Assembly (NCBI GenBank): GCA_015492395.1
Contig: WGFD01000222.1
Location: 1-8,445 of the forward strand
Reading direction: 5' to 3'
DNA length: 8,445 nt
Origin: Deltaproteobacteria bacterium
GTDB lineage: Bacteria; Desulfobacterota; GWC2-55-46; S146-70
The position numbers were made by a program, and so were the translations under genes. Under the pieces are notes generated by a model. It searched no databases. It had not been told where the DNA came from and was given only the letters and a program-made list of their open reading frames with translations. How positions within the stretch are numbered: position 1 is the first letter of the stretch; every line of letters begins with the position of its first letter. Positions 1 to 5,913 of this stretch are shown here, one piece after another.

Positions 1-294
1 ATCCTGCACGACATTGCCAGGGATGAAGGCTGCGCAGTGGTGATCGTCACCCATGATCCGCGCATCGAGGAGGTGGCTGACCGGGTTCTCTGGCTCGAAG
101 ACGGCGCACTGCGAGACCGCAAGAGCGAGCTTCACGCCTGGGCCATGGATCCGGTTTGCGGCATGCGGGTGGATGAGTGGACGGCATCGATCATTGCTGA
201 ATATCGTGGCAGAAGGTTTGTGCTGTGCTCGGAGAGATGTCTGATTCGCTTCAAGGCACAGCCGGAAAAATATATCGATAAGCCTGATCTTTGA
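1..294 (+). CDS. ABC transporter ATP-binding protein, 3' end, with fused C-terminal YHS domain (partial)
   Basis: Frame 1 is open from the left edge to TGA at 292-294, giving 97 residues; the start lies outside the window. The first part reads VVIVTHDPRIEEVADR followed by VLWLEDG. This is the H-loop region (switch His in THD) and the end of an ABC ATPase domain of the MacB/LolD/DevA export type. The tail then carries DPVCGM and, about 30 residues on, CSERCLIRF plus a QPEKY-like end. These are the hallmarks of a YHS domain, a short metal-associated module found in copper and heavy-metal transport proteins. ABC exporters of this type pair with a MacB-like permease and an HlyD-like adaptor. The added YHS domain suggests metal binding or metal-responsive export, which is inference. 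The eight Ile codons are all ATC or ATT and 7 of 11 Arg codons are CGN, unlike the ATA/AGG-rich genes to the right. The Walker motifs are off-window. Confidence 0.85.
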   Translation: MLHDIARDEGCAVVIVTHDPRIEEVADRVLWLEDGALRDRKSELHAWAMDPVCGMRVDEWTASIIAEYRGRRFVLCSERCLIRFKAQPEKYIDKPDL

Positions 295-814
295 AAACCA
301 AGCTTTAATTCGGACCGGCTCCCCCTGATGCGCCCCTTTCAGGAGGTCAATGTAGTAAATTTTGTCATGCTAACAGGCGACGACATGACCATTAACTAGG
401 CATGCAGATCGGCTGCGTCATGGCCAAGGCCTGACCGGAAGACAAGTCGAGGAGATAAAAACTCCAGAATGAAGGACATACTACCTGCATAGCTCTTACA
501 ACGACCTCAATTGTGGTCCTTATTCGCCATGAAAAGTATTCAAGAATATTGTGATCGGTCGATATATATACTCTACTGTGCCGGCAACAGGTGCGCCATC
601 TGCCCGGCCGACAAACTCGTTGAATCTTTTATTTATTGATGATATCCAATGAAGTAAATAATTAGTAGGCACTTAGAGTGAAGAAAAAATCCTTCTGAGA
701 ATGCGCGATCGGAACTGTATGTTTCTTACGGTTGAAGATTCCCCCGTGTCGTACCTTGCTGCGGGGAGTTTCGGTATGTCCAGAGATGTGGCTCTTGGAT
801 CGGATGGAGGGTGA
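295..814. other. 520-base intergenic stretch with no large gene
   Basis: Stop codons are frequent in all frames, and no homologue of a known family could be read on either strand. The only ORF here that looks protein-like is the Cys-rich one at 529-639. No convincing intrinsic terminator follows the ABC-YHS gene: a weak CCTGA/TCAGG pairing near 325-345 lacks a T tract. AT-rich patches near 561-572 and 620-660 could hold promoter elements for the kinase, but no -35/-10 pair with good match and spacing was found. The stretch separates genes of different codon style, so it may be a junction between segments of different origin. Confidence 0.5.
529..639 (+). CDS. Candidate small Cys-rich protein (36 aa), unrecognised
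   Basis: An ATG at 529 opens a 36-residue frame ending at TGA 637-639. Cys residues fall at positions 8, 17, 22 and 25, giving the spacing C-x8-C-x4-C-x2-C. The core reads YCAGNRCAICPADKLVE, which looks like a small metal-binding knuckle (zinc or iron-sulfur) rather than random translation. Against it, there is no clear Shine-Dalgarno sequence before the ATG, the ORF is short, and I do not recognise the family. The in-frame codons upstream run back to TAG at 490-492 and include a TTG at 511 as an alternative start. It could equally be the remnant of a larger gene or a chance ORF. It lies 175 bases before the hybrid kinase on the same strand, so co-regulation is possible but not shown. Confidence 0.3.
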   Translation: MKSIQEYCDRSIYILYCAGNRCAICPADKLVESFIY

Positions 815-3800
815 ATGTTTTTGGTGAAGAATGATAAATACGGGGGGTTCATACAGCGATTCAAAGGTATCTTCTATAGTTGCGATACCAGCTTGAGACC
901 GCTCTTCTTCGGAGGGGCTGTCGAGGCCATCACGGGGTATTCCGACAGCGAACTGCTCAGAGGTATGCCGGAGTGGGAGCAGATAATACACCATGACGAC
1001 AGGCCGGAGGTACATAATACGAGGGAGCGGCTCTGCTCGACTCCTGATTGCTCCTTCGAGATAGAGTACAGGATACTGCGCCGCGACGGAGAAGTGGTAT
1101 GGGTGAACGAGGTAGTCAACAACGTCTGTGATGACAACGGCAATCCCATCATGCTCCAGGGGATCATCTACAATATTTCCGCCAGGAAGGACGCAGAGGA
1201 GGAACTGCGGAATATAGTAGAGAAGACCTCGTATGTCACCGGTAAGGACTTCTTTGCCGCCCTCACTTCCAGTCTGGCAAAGTTATTCAATGTGCGCTAT
1301 GCCCTCATCGGCGAACTTATAGACAACGGTGACAGGATAAGGACCATGGCGGTTTGGGACCATGACCACATTGCCGGCAATTTTGAGTACGACATAGCCG
1401 ATACCCCATGTGAAGCCGCGATCTTCAGGGAGAAGTGCTTTTATCCCCGGAGGGTGATAGAGTCTTTTCCACAGGACCATATACTGAAAGAAAAAGGTAT
1501 TGAGGGATACTGGGGGGTCAGGCTCAACGATTCGATCGGTAATGCAGTCGGGCTGTTGGTTCTCATGCACGATAAGCCGATGGTCAGAGGACAGAATGCC
1601 GGCGCTATGCTGGACGTATTCGCCGCCCGTGCCGGCTCTACCCTTGAACGTGTACATATAGAAAAGATGCTCAAGAAGAAAGAGGACAGCCTGATAGAGG
1701 CACAGCGAATAGCCCATCTGGGTAACTGGGACTGGGATATAGCCAAGAATAAGCTATATTGGTCCGAAGAGATGCACAGTATATTCGGGGTTGAGCAGGA
1801 TGGATTCGGCGCCACATATGGGGCATTCCTCGATTGTGTCCACCCTGACGACAGAGAACTTGTAAAGAGGCATATCTATGGCGCCCTTTATGACAGAGAG
1901 ACGTACAGTGTAGATTACCGTATCATTCGGCCGGACGGATCGGAGCGGATCCTGCACGGGCAGGGCAAGGTCGTCTACAATGGCAATAACATGCCTGTTC
2001 GTATGATAGGAACCGTGCAGGATATAACGGAGCGTAAGCAGGTCGAAGAGGCATTGAAGATACGGGTGTCACAACAGGCGAAGGTCGCTGAATTCGGCCA
2101 GTATGCGCTTGGGGGTCCTGACCTTACTGACCTCTTCGATACTGCCGTAAAGCTCGTCGCAGCAACCTTTAAGGTTGAATATGCCAAGATCCTTGAGTTT
2201 TTCCCCGACGCCGATTCACTCCTGCTCGTAGCCGGTATAGGGTGGGAGGAAGGGTTGATCGGGACCGCCAGGATCAGCGCCGGAAAGCGTTCGCAGGCAG
2301 GGTATACCATGCTCTCAAGCGATCCTGTTATAGTAGAAGATTTTCCGACGGAACCGCGCTTTGACGATCCCGAACTCCTCCGTAACCATAATGTGATAAG
2401 CGGTTTGAGCGTTATCATCCACGGAAAAGGCGGCCCTTTCGGGGTGTTCGGCGCCCATACCTCTTCGAAGCGGATATTCACTAAGGATGACGTTAACTTC
2501 CTGCAGGCCCTTGCCAATATACTCGCGCAGGCTATAGACAGGAAGCGTTCAGAGGAGTCCTTGGAGGCCGAGAGGGGGCGTCTTGCCGTAACGCTCCGCA
2601 GTATAGGCGAAGGTGTGATAGCGACAGACATAGACGGGAAGGTCGTGCTTGTAAACAGATCTGCGGAAGAAATCACTGGATGGATCCAGGAGGAGTCATT
2701 GGGGAAGGGATGCCTGGATGTGCTGAAGCTTCTTTCCGAGAACGGAAGATACCGTCCCGAAGGCTTTATCAGAGATGTATTGACTAACGGAGAGAATATC
2801 GATATGGCCGGCTGCATGTTGGAGTCCCGTAACGGCAGCCGGAAGATGCTCACATTGAGCGGCGCGCCTATCAGAGACCACAGGGATAATATCATCGGTA
2901 TGGTCATTGTCTTTAACGACATAACCTTGAAGAAGAAGATCGAAGAGGAGATGTTGAAGTCTTCCAAGCTTGAGTCGCTCGGCCTGCTTGCCGGCGGGAT
3001 AGCCCATGATTTCAATAATATATTGACCGCCATAATGGGCAATATCTCCATAGCGAAGATATGTCTGAACAGAGAGAGCAAGGCCTTTGACAGGCTGGTG
3101 GAAGCGGACAAGGCGGCCCAGAGGGCAAAGCTCTTGACCCAGGAGTTACTCGCCTTCTCTAAGGGGGGCGCTCCGGTCAGGAAGAATGTCGCCATAAACG
3201 GATTCCTCATGGACTGGTGCCGTTTCGCTCTCAGGGGCTCCGACGTGCAATGTGACTTCCATATATCGGAGGAACCGCTGTACGCGGATATCGACAAGGA
3301 ACAGATATGTCAGGTCATCAATAATCTGGTCATTAACGCCAGGCAGGCGATGAGAAAGGGCGGTGTCATCCGCTTCAAGGCCGAGAATGTGATGATATAC
3401 AAGGACAGCTACCTGCCCTTGAGGCCGGGAAAGTATGTGAAGATAACGATCAGGGATCATGGTGTAGGGATCCCGAACAAGGATATGCCTAATATATTCG
3501 ACCCATACTTTACGACGATGGAGGGCGGGAGCGGATTGGGGCTTACCGCTTCCTACGCGATTGTCAAGAACCACAACGGCTACATAGCCGTAGACTCCGT
3601 AGTCGGACAGGGGACTACCTTCGATGTATACCTGCCGGCCGCGGAAAATGAGTCCGGGACTGAACCCGACATTGTCATGAGAGGCAGCGGGAGGATACTT
3701 GTCGTTGACGATGAGGCTATAGTGAGGGATACGGTTGGGACCATGCTCAGGAGTATCGGGTACAGGGTTGAATTCTCCAAGGATGGCGAGGAGGCCATAG

Positions 3801-4069
3801 ACGCCTACAAAAAGGCGAAGGAGTCGGGTGAGCCGTTCGATGCGGTCATATTGGACTTGACCATACCGGGGGGGCTTGGTGGAATATCCGTAATGCAGAG
3901 GCTTCTTGATATAGACCCTGGGGTTCGGGCCATCCTGTCCAGCGGCTACTCGAACGACCAGGTCATGTCGAGCTTCAGTGATTACGGTTTCAGTGACTTT
4001 ATCGCAAAGCCCTACAGTATTGGAGAGTTGAGCAAGGTGCTTCGCACTACTATAGCGAAGAGACGCTAG
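815..4069 (+). CDS. Soluble hybrid sensor histidine kinase, PAS-GAF-PAS-GAF-PAS-HisKA-HATPase-REC
   Basis: A 1084-residue cytoplasmic signalling kinase. Approximate domains are PAS 20-128, GAF 138-282, PAS 290-408, GAF 420-575, PAS 585-708, HisKA 716-785, HATPase 825-942 and REC 960-1082. The H-box GGIAHDFNNIL places the phospho-accepting His at 731. The N-box is INNLVINARQA near 835-845, the G1 box DHGVGI is at 881-886 and the G2 box GGSGLGL at 904-910. The receiver has acidic residues D965/D966, phospho-acceptor D1014 (LDLTIPGG) and K1065, so all key residues are present. No transmembrane stretch or signal peptide is visible, so it should sense an internal signal; ligands cannot be read from sequence. 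There is no HPt domain and no DNA-binding output, so an outside partner is likely. The start is fixed by TGA at 812-814 immediately before the ATG and by GGAGG at 806-810. Confidence 0.95.
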   Translation: MFLVKNDKYGGFIQRFKGIFYSCDTSLRPLFFGGAVEAITGYSDSELLRGMPEWEQIIHHDDRPEVHNTRERLCSTPDCSFEIEYRILRRDGEVVWVNEVVNNVCDDNGNPIMLQGIIYNISARKDAEEELRNIVEKTSYVTGKDFFAALTSSLAKLFNVRYALIGELIDNGDRIRTMAVWDHDHIAGNFEYDIADTPCEAAIFREKCFYPRRVIESFPQDHILKEKGIEGYWGVRLNDSIGNAVGLLVLMHDKPMVRGQNAGAMLDVFAARAGSTLERVHIEKMLKKKEDSLIEAQRIAHLGNWDWDIAKNKLYWSEEMHSIFGVEQDGFGATYGAFLDCVHPDDRELVKRHIYGALYDRETYSVDYRIIRPDGSERILHGQGKVVYNGNNMPVRMIGTVQDITERKQVEEALKIRVSQQAKVAEFGQYALGGPDLTDLFDTAVKLVAATFKVEYAKILEFFPDADSLLLVAGIGWEEGLIGTARISAGKRSQAGYTMLSSDPVIVEDFPTEPRFDDPELLRNHNVISGLSVIIHGKGGPFGVFGAHTSSKRIFTKDDVNFLQALANILAQAIDRKRSEESLEAERGRLAVTLRSIGEGVIATDIDGKVVLVNRSAEEITGWIQEESLGKGCLDVLKLLSENGRYRPEGFIRDVLTNGENIDMAGCMLESRNGSRKMLTLSGAPIRDHRDNIIGMVIVFNDITLKKKIEEEMLKSSKLESLGLLAGGIAHDFNNILTAIMGNISIAKICLNRESKAFDRLVEADKAAQRAKLLTQELLAFSKGGAPVRKNVAINGFLMDWCRFALRGSDVQCDFHISEEPLYADIDKEQICQVINNLVINARQAMRKGGVIRFKAENVMIYKDSYLPLRPGKYVKITIRDHGVGIPNKDMPNIFDPYFTTMEGGSGLGLTASYAIVKNHNGYIAVDSVVGQGTTFDVYLPAAENESGTEPDIVMRGSGRILVVDDEAIVRDTVGTMLRSIGYRVEFSKDGEEAIDAYKKAKESGEPFDAVILDLTIPGGLGGISVMQRLLDIDPGVRAILSSGYSNDQVMSSFSDYGFSDFIAKPYSIGELSKVLRTTIAKRR

Positions 4070-4080
4070 CTCCCCCATAA

Positions 4081-4090
4081 AAAGGAGGTG
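4081..4090 (+). promoter_or_regulatory. Very strong Shine-Dalgarno of the SAP-like gene
   Basis: AAAGGAGGTG is a near-perfect complement of the 16S rRNA 3' end, with 5 bases before the ATG at 4096. A CTCC at 4070-4073 could pair weakly with GGAG at 4084-4087. A ribosome finishing the kinase at 4069 would open that pairing, so translational coupling is possible. The strength suggests the small protein is made in more copies than the kinase. Confidence 0.75.
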
Positions 4091-4095
4091 TAGAA

Positions 4096-4284
4096 ATGCT
4101 TTTTGCAGAAGTCAGAAAGATGGCCAAGGATTTGGGTGTCAAGGTCGGGAGGGTCAAAAAGGTGGAGCTGATCCGGGAGATACAGAGAAGGGAGGGAAAC
4201 TTTCCATGTTTCGGAACCGCCGAGGGCTATTGTGACCGCTATGATTGTGCCTTCAGGTCGGACTGCCTCGCTGGAAGATACTGA
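4096..4284 (+). CDS. Small SAP/Rho-N-like protein with four-cysteine tail (62 aa)
   Basis: Residues 3-30 form a short helix-turn-helix of SAP / Rho N-terminal type (EVRKMAKDLGVKV, then KKVELIREIQ), a fold often used to contact nucleic acid. The tail has Cys at 38, 46, 51 and 57 (C-x7-C-x4-C-x5-C), embedded in EGNFPCFGTAEGYC and ending DCAFRSDC. This suggests a bound metal or redox centre. The combination resembles short 'SAP domain-containing' proteins that I recall from Desulfobacterota and related phyla; their function is not established to my knowledge. It starts 26 bases after the hybrid kinase on the same strand, so the two are probably co-transcribed, and it has a near-perfect Shine-Dalgarno sequence. 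A role as DNA/RNA-binding partner or output of the kinase is inference only. Confidence 0.85.
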   Translation: MLFAEVRKMAKDLGVKVGRVKKVELIREIQRREGNFPCFGTAEGYCDRYDCAFRSDCLAGRY

Positions 4285-4333
4285 TGCCGCTGGAAGAGTG
4301 GAATAGATGACCGTCTCGCGGTTCCCCCTGTGT

Positions 4334-4376
4334 AACGGCAACTCGACAAAGCCGGCGGTCTGAGTACGGCCGTTTT
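4334..4376 (+). terminator. Imperfect hairpin ending in TTTT, possible terminator
   Basis: The outer stem is AACGGC (4334-4339) with GCCGTT (4369-4374). The inner stem is ACTCGAC (4341-4347) with GTC-T-GAGT (4358-4365, one bulged T), and the loop is 4348-4357. The outer arm runs into TTTT (4373-4376). It lies 50 bases after the SAP-like gene and upstream of the pilus operon, the expected place for termination of the kinase unit. The short T run and the internal loop (A4340 against 4366-4368) make it a weak intrinsic terminator; a structured regulatory RNA is the alternative. Confidence 0.4.
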
Positions 4377-4500
4377 GACCGGTAACCTTCCGTTCATCCT
4401 CCTGATAAACCTTCTTTTTATTAAATACTCAATTTTCACTCTATGCTGCCGATGAATAATATACGTTCAGTCTGTTCTGGTGGATTAATTCGATTTTTTC

Positions 4501-4530
4501 TTGACACGCTGGATGCATCTACAGTAGGAA
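4501..4530 (+). promoter_or_regulatory. Candidate sigma-70 promoter of the pilus operon
   Basis: A perfect -35 box TTGACA lies at 4501-4506, preceded by a T-rich patch. At 18 bases spacing, TAGGAA (4525-4530) matches only 3 of 6 positions of the -10 consensus. This would give a weak promoter needing an activator, or transcription starting from another box. TATAAC at 4540-4545 is a good -10 by itself but is 33 bases from TTGACA. The site is 76 bases before the first gene of the operon. Confidence 0.4.
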
Positions 4531-4551
4531 TGTGGAAGATATAACTGTAGA
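4518..4551. repeat. 8-bp perfect inverted repeat, candidate operator
   Basis: TCTACAGT at 4518-4525 is mirrored exactly by ACTGTAGA at 4544-4551, with an 18-base spacer and no extension of the pairing on either side. It overlaps the presumed -10/start region downstream of TTGACA and ends 30 bases before the mini-MerR gene. The placement fits an operator for an autoregulator. An RNA hairpin with an 18-base loop is also possible but would be unstable. Confidence 0.45.
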
Positions 4552-4581
4552 AAAATAGATTTAAAAACATTTTTCTTTACG

Positions 4582-4824
4582 ATGAAGACCTCTCAGGTAT
4601 TAAAAAGGATAGGGATCCCAAGGCATAAACTCTACTACCTTGAACAGAAGGGCTACATAAGGCCCAGGCGTATCCCTATGGGTGATTTGGAGGCCAGAGA
4701 GTACAGCAGGATGGATGTCAGGAAGATCGAGATCATATGGAAGTTCCTGCAGAAGGGTTTTAAGCACAAGACCGCTTATCAGAAGACTATGGAAGAGCTC
4801 AAGAGTGGCGCGGATACAGATTAA
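4582..4824 (+). CDS. Mini-MerR-family transcriptional regulator (80 aa)
   Basis: The protein is little more than a MerR-type winged helix-turn-helix. Residues 3-22 form the HTH (TSQVLKRIGIPRHKLYYLEQ), ending in the typical YYLEQKGYIRP turn. The wing is about 24-43 (GYIRPRR through AREYS), followed by a DVRKIEIIWKFLQKGFKHKTA helix. Full MerR proteins are about 120-270 residues, with a long dimerisation helix and an effector domain, both absent here. No metal-binding Cys are present. The ATG at 4582 is the only normal start in the frame, and no Shine-Dalgarno sequence precedes it. The stop codon is 18 bases from the next ATG, so it heads the pilus operon and is a likely local regulator; the inverted repeat at 4518-4551 is a candidate target. 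The regulatory direction is unknown. It does not look like an IS or phage excisionase in this context. Confidence 0.82.
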   Translation: MKTSQVLKRIGIPRHKLYYLEQKGYIRPRRIPMGDLEAREYSRMDVRKIEIIWKFLQKGFKHKTAYQKTMEELKSGADTD

Positions 4825-4832
4825 GTGACCGT

Positions 4833-4839
4833 AAGGGGG
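4833..4839 (+). promoter_or_regulatory. Ribosome binding site deciding the ExeA/MshM start
   Basis: AAGGGGG lies 3 bases before ATG 4843, whereas a GTG at 4825 directly follows the previous stop and has no such site. The ATG also gives the family-typical N-terminus MYERFF, so it is preferred. Confidence 0.6.
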
Positions 4840-4842
4840 ACT

Positions 4843-5901
4843 ATGTATGAAAGATTCTTCTTCTTGACGGAGAACCCGTTCCATGTGACGCCTGATACCA
4901 GGTTTCTCTACCCGGGCAGGTGCCATAAGGAGGCGATGGATCTTCTCCTCTTCGGCATATTGAAGAGAAAGGGGTTCATTCTCCTGACCGGAGAGGTGGG
5001 CACCGGCAAGACGACCATATGCAGGAGGCTCCTTAATAAATTAAGCGCCAATAAGGTCGCCACAGCCCTTGTTTTAAACCCCCTCTTCTCAAAGGAGGAA
5101 CTTCTCGATACCGTTCTTGAAGACTTCGGTATAGAGGCCGGGAATGCCTCTATGAAGGGGAGGGTAGATGCCCTCAACGGATTCCTGATCAGGAAGGCCT
5201 CTACCGGGGGTAATGCGGCACTCATTATTGATGAGGCCCAGAACCTTTCACCCGACACACTGGAGATGGTGAGACTCTTGTCGAACCTTGAAACTGAGAA
5301 GATGAAGCTTTTACAGATAGTCTTGTCGGGACAGCCGGAACTGAAGGACAAGTTGCGTCTGTCAGAGCTTAGACAGCTTGATCAACGTATCGCCGTAAGG
5401 TGCCACATAGAACCGCTGGACAGGGAAGATACGGGAAACTATATACACAACAGGCTCTCTTTGGCCGGCGGCGATGGCAATGTCAAGTTTACGGCTGAGG
5501 CCGTTTCAATTATATTTATCTTGAGCGGCGGGGTCCCCAGGGCGATAAACCATATCTGTGACAGGGCGTTGACGGCGGCATTTGTGGCTGATACCAGGAC
5601 CGTGGATAATGGGATTATGAAGATGGTCAAGGGGGATCTCGCTAGAGAGGATGACCGCGGGTATGATAAGAGGGGTTCTGCGGGACGTCACAAGGAGAGG
5701 GGGAGATACACCGGATACCTTATCGGGTCTGGTATAGCTGTAGTAGCCCTGCTCCTCTATCTCCTTTTCGCTTTGTCACCGGTATGGAGAACATATCTGC
5801 TTACGAGGGACAGTACGTTGGAAAGGGATGCAGGCGGTGTGACGTACAAAGGGTTGGCCGGCCAAGAAGCCGGGCTTGCAAGGCAAGGACCTCCAAGGTA
5901 G
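4843..5901 (+). CDS. ExeA/MshM-type AAA ATPase with C-terminal membrane anchor
   Basis: The N-terminus MYERFFFLTENPF is typical of the ExeA/GspA/MshM family. Walker A is GEVGTGKTT (residues 50-58), Walker B ALIIDEAQ (126-133), sensor 1 LSGQPEL (161-167), the arginine region LDQRIAVRC near 180-187, and a GGVPRAIN sensor-2 motif near 229-236. All catalytic motifs look intact. After the ATPase core and a charged linker (264-288), a hydrophobic segment at about 292-312 should span the inner membrane, leaving a short tail of about 40 residues. ExeA proteins often carry a peptidoglycan-binding domain there; none is visible, so this resembles the shorter MshM form. Family members use ATP in assembling type II secretion or MSHA pilus machinery. 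The start at 4843 gives 352 residues; an upstream GTG at 4825 would add 6. The ATG of the TPR gene follows the stop by 12 bases. Confidence 0.92.
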   Translation: MYERFFFLTENPFHVTPDTRFLYPGRCHKEAMDLLLFGILKRKGFILLTGEVGTGKTTICRRLLNKLSANKVATALVLNPLFSKEELLDTVLEDFGIEAGNASMKGRVDALNGFLIRKASTGGNAALIIDEAQNLSPDTLEMVRLLSNLETEKMKLLQIVLSGQPELKDKLRLSELRQLDQRIAVRCHIEPLDREDTGNYIHNRLSLAGGDGNVKFTAEAVSIIFILSGGVPRAINHICDRALTAAFVADTRTVDNGIMKMVKGDLAREDDRGYDKRGSAGRHKERGRYTGYLIGSGIAVVALLLYLLFALSPVWRTYLLTRDSTLERDAGGVTYKGLAGQEAGLARQGPPR

Positions 5902-5913
5902 CGGGTGGAAACG

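Noticed and set aside
701..814. 37-residue ORF whose TGA directly abuts the kinase ATG (TGAATG)
   Set aside because: The product is not recognisable, there is no clear ribosome binding site, and no Cys or domain pattern is seen. It is useful only as proof that the kinase cannot start further upstream in that frame.
1975..3297. 440-residue open frame on the minus strand inside the kinase gene
   Set aside because: The plus-strand frame has clear PAS, GAF and HisKA motifs. The minus product is Ser/Leu-rich with no domain, a typical shadow of codon bias.
3146..4078. 310-residue open frame on the minus strand over the HATPase-REC part
   Set aside because: It is antisense to intact catalytic motifs and has no family features; a shadow frame.
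4307..4363. 18-residue ORF after the SAP-like gene
   Set aside because: Too short, no motif, and it overlaps the hairpin; probably chance.
4334..4400. c-di-GMP (GEMM) riboswitch, because of a GGCAACTCGACAAAGCC stretch
   Set aside because: It only loosely resembles the conserved GACGCAAAGCC segment; the hairpin between the conserved parts is missing and the segment pairs differently.
4422..4455. Sigma-28-like promoter (TAAATACT and GCCGATGA)
   Set aside because: The two boxes are about 7 bases too far apart for a flagellar-type promoter, and no motility gene follows.
4452..4544. 30-residue ORF ahead of the mini-MerR gene
   Set aside because: It overlaps the TTGACA box and the left arm of the inverted repeat, has no ribosome binding site and no recognisable motif; a chance frame.
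4825..4842. Alternative GTG start for the ExeA/MshM ATPase directly after the mini-MerR stop
   Set aside because: It has no ribosome binding site of its own and adds residues not typical of the family; ATG 4843 gives the MYERFF start with AAGGGGG before it.
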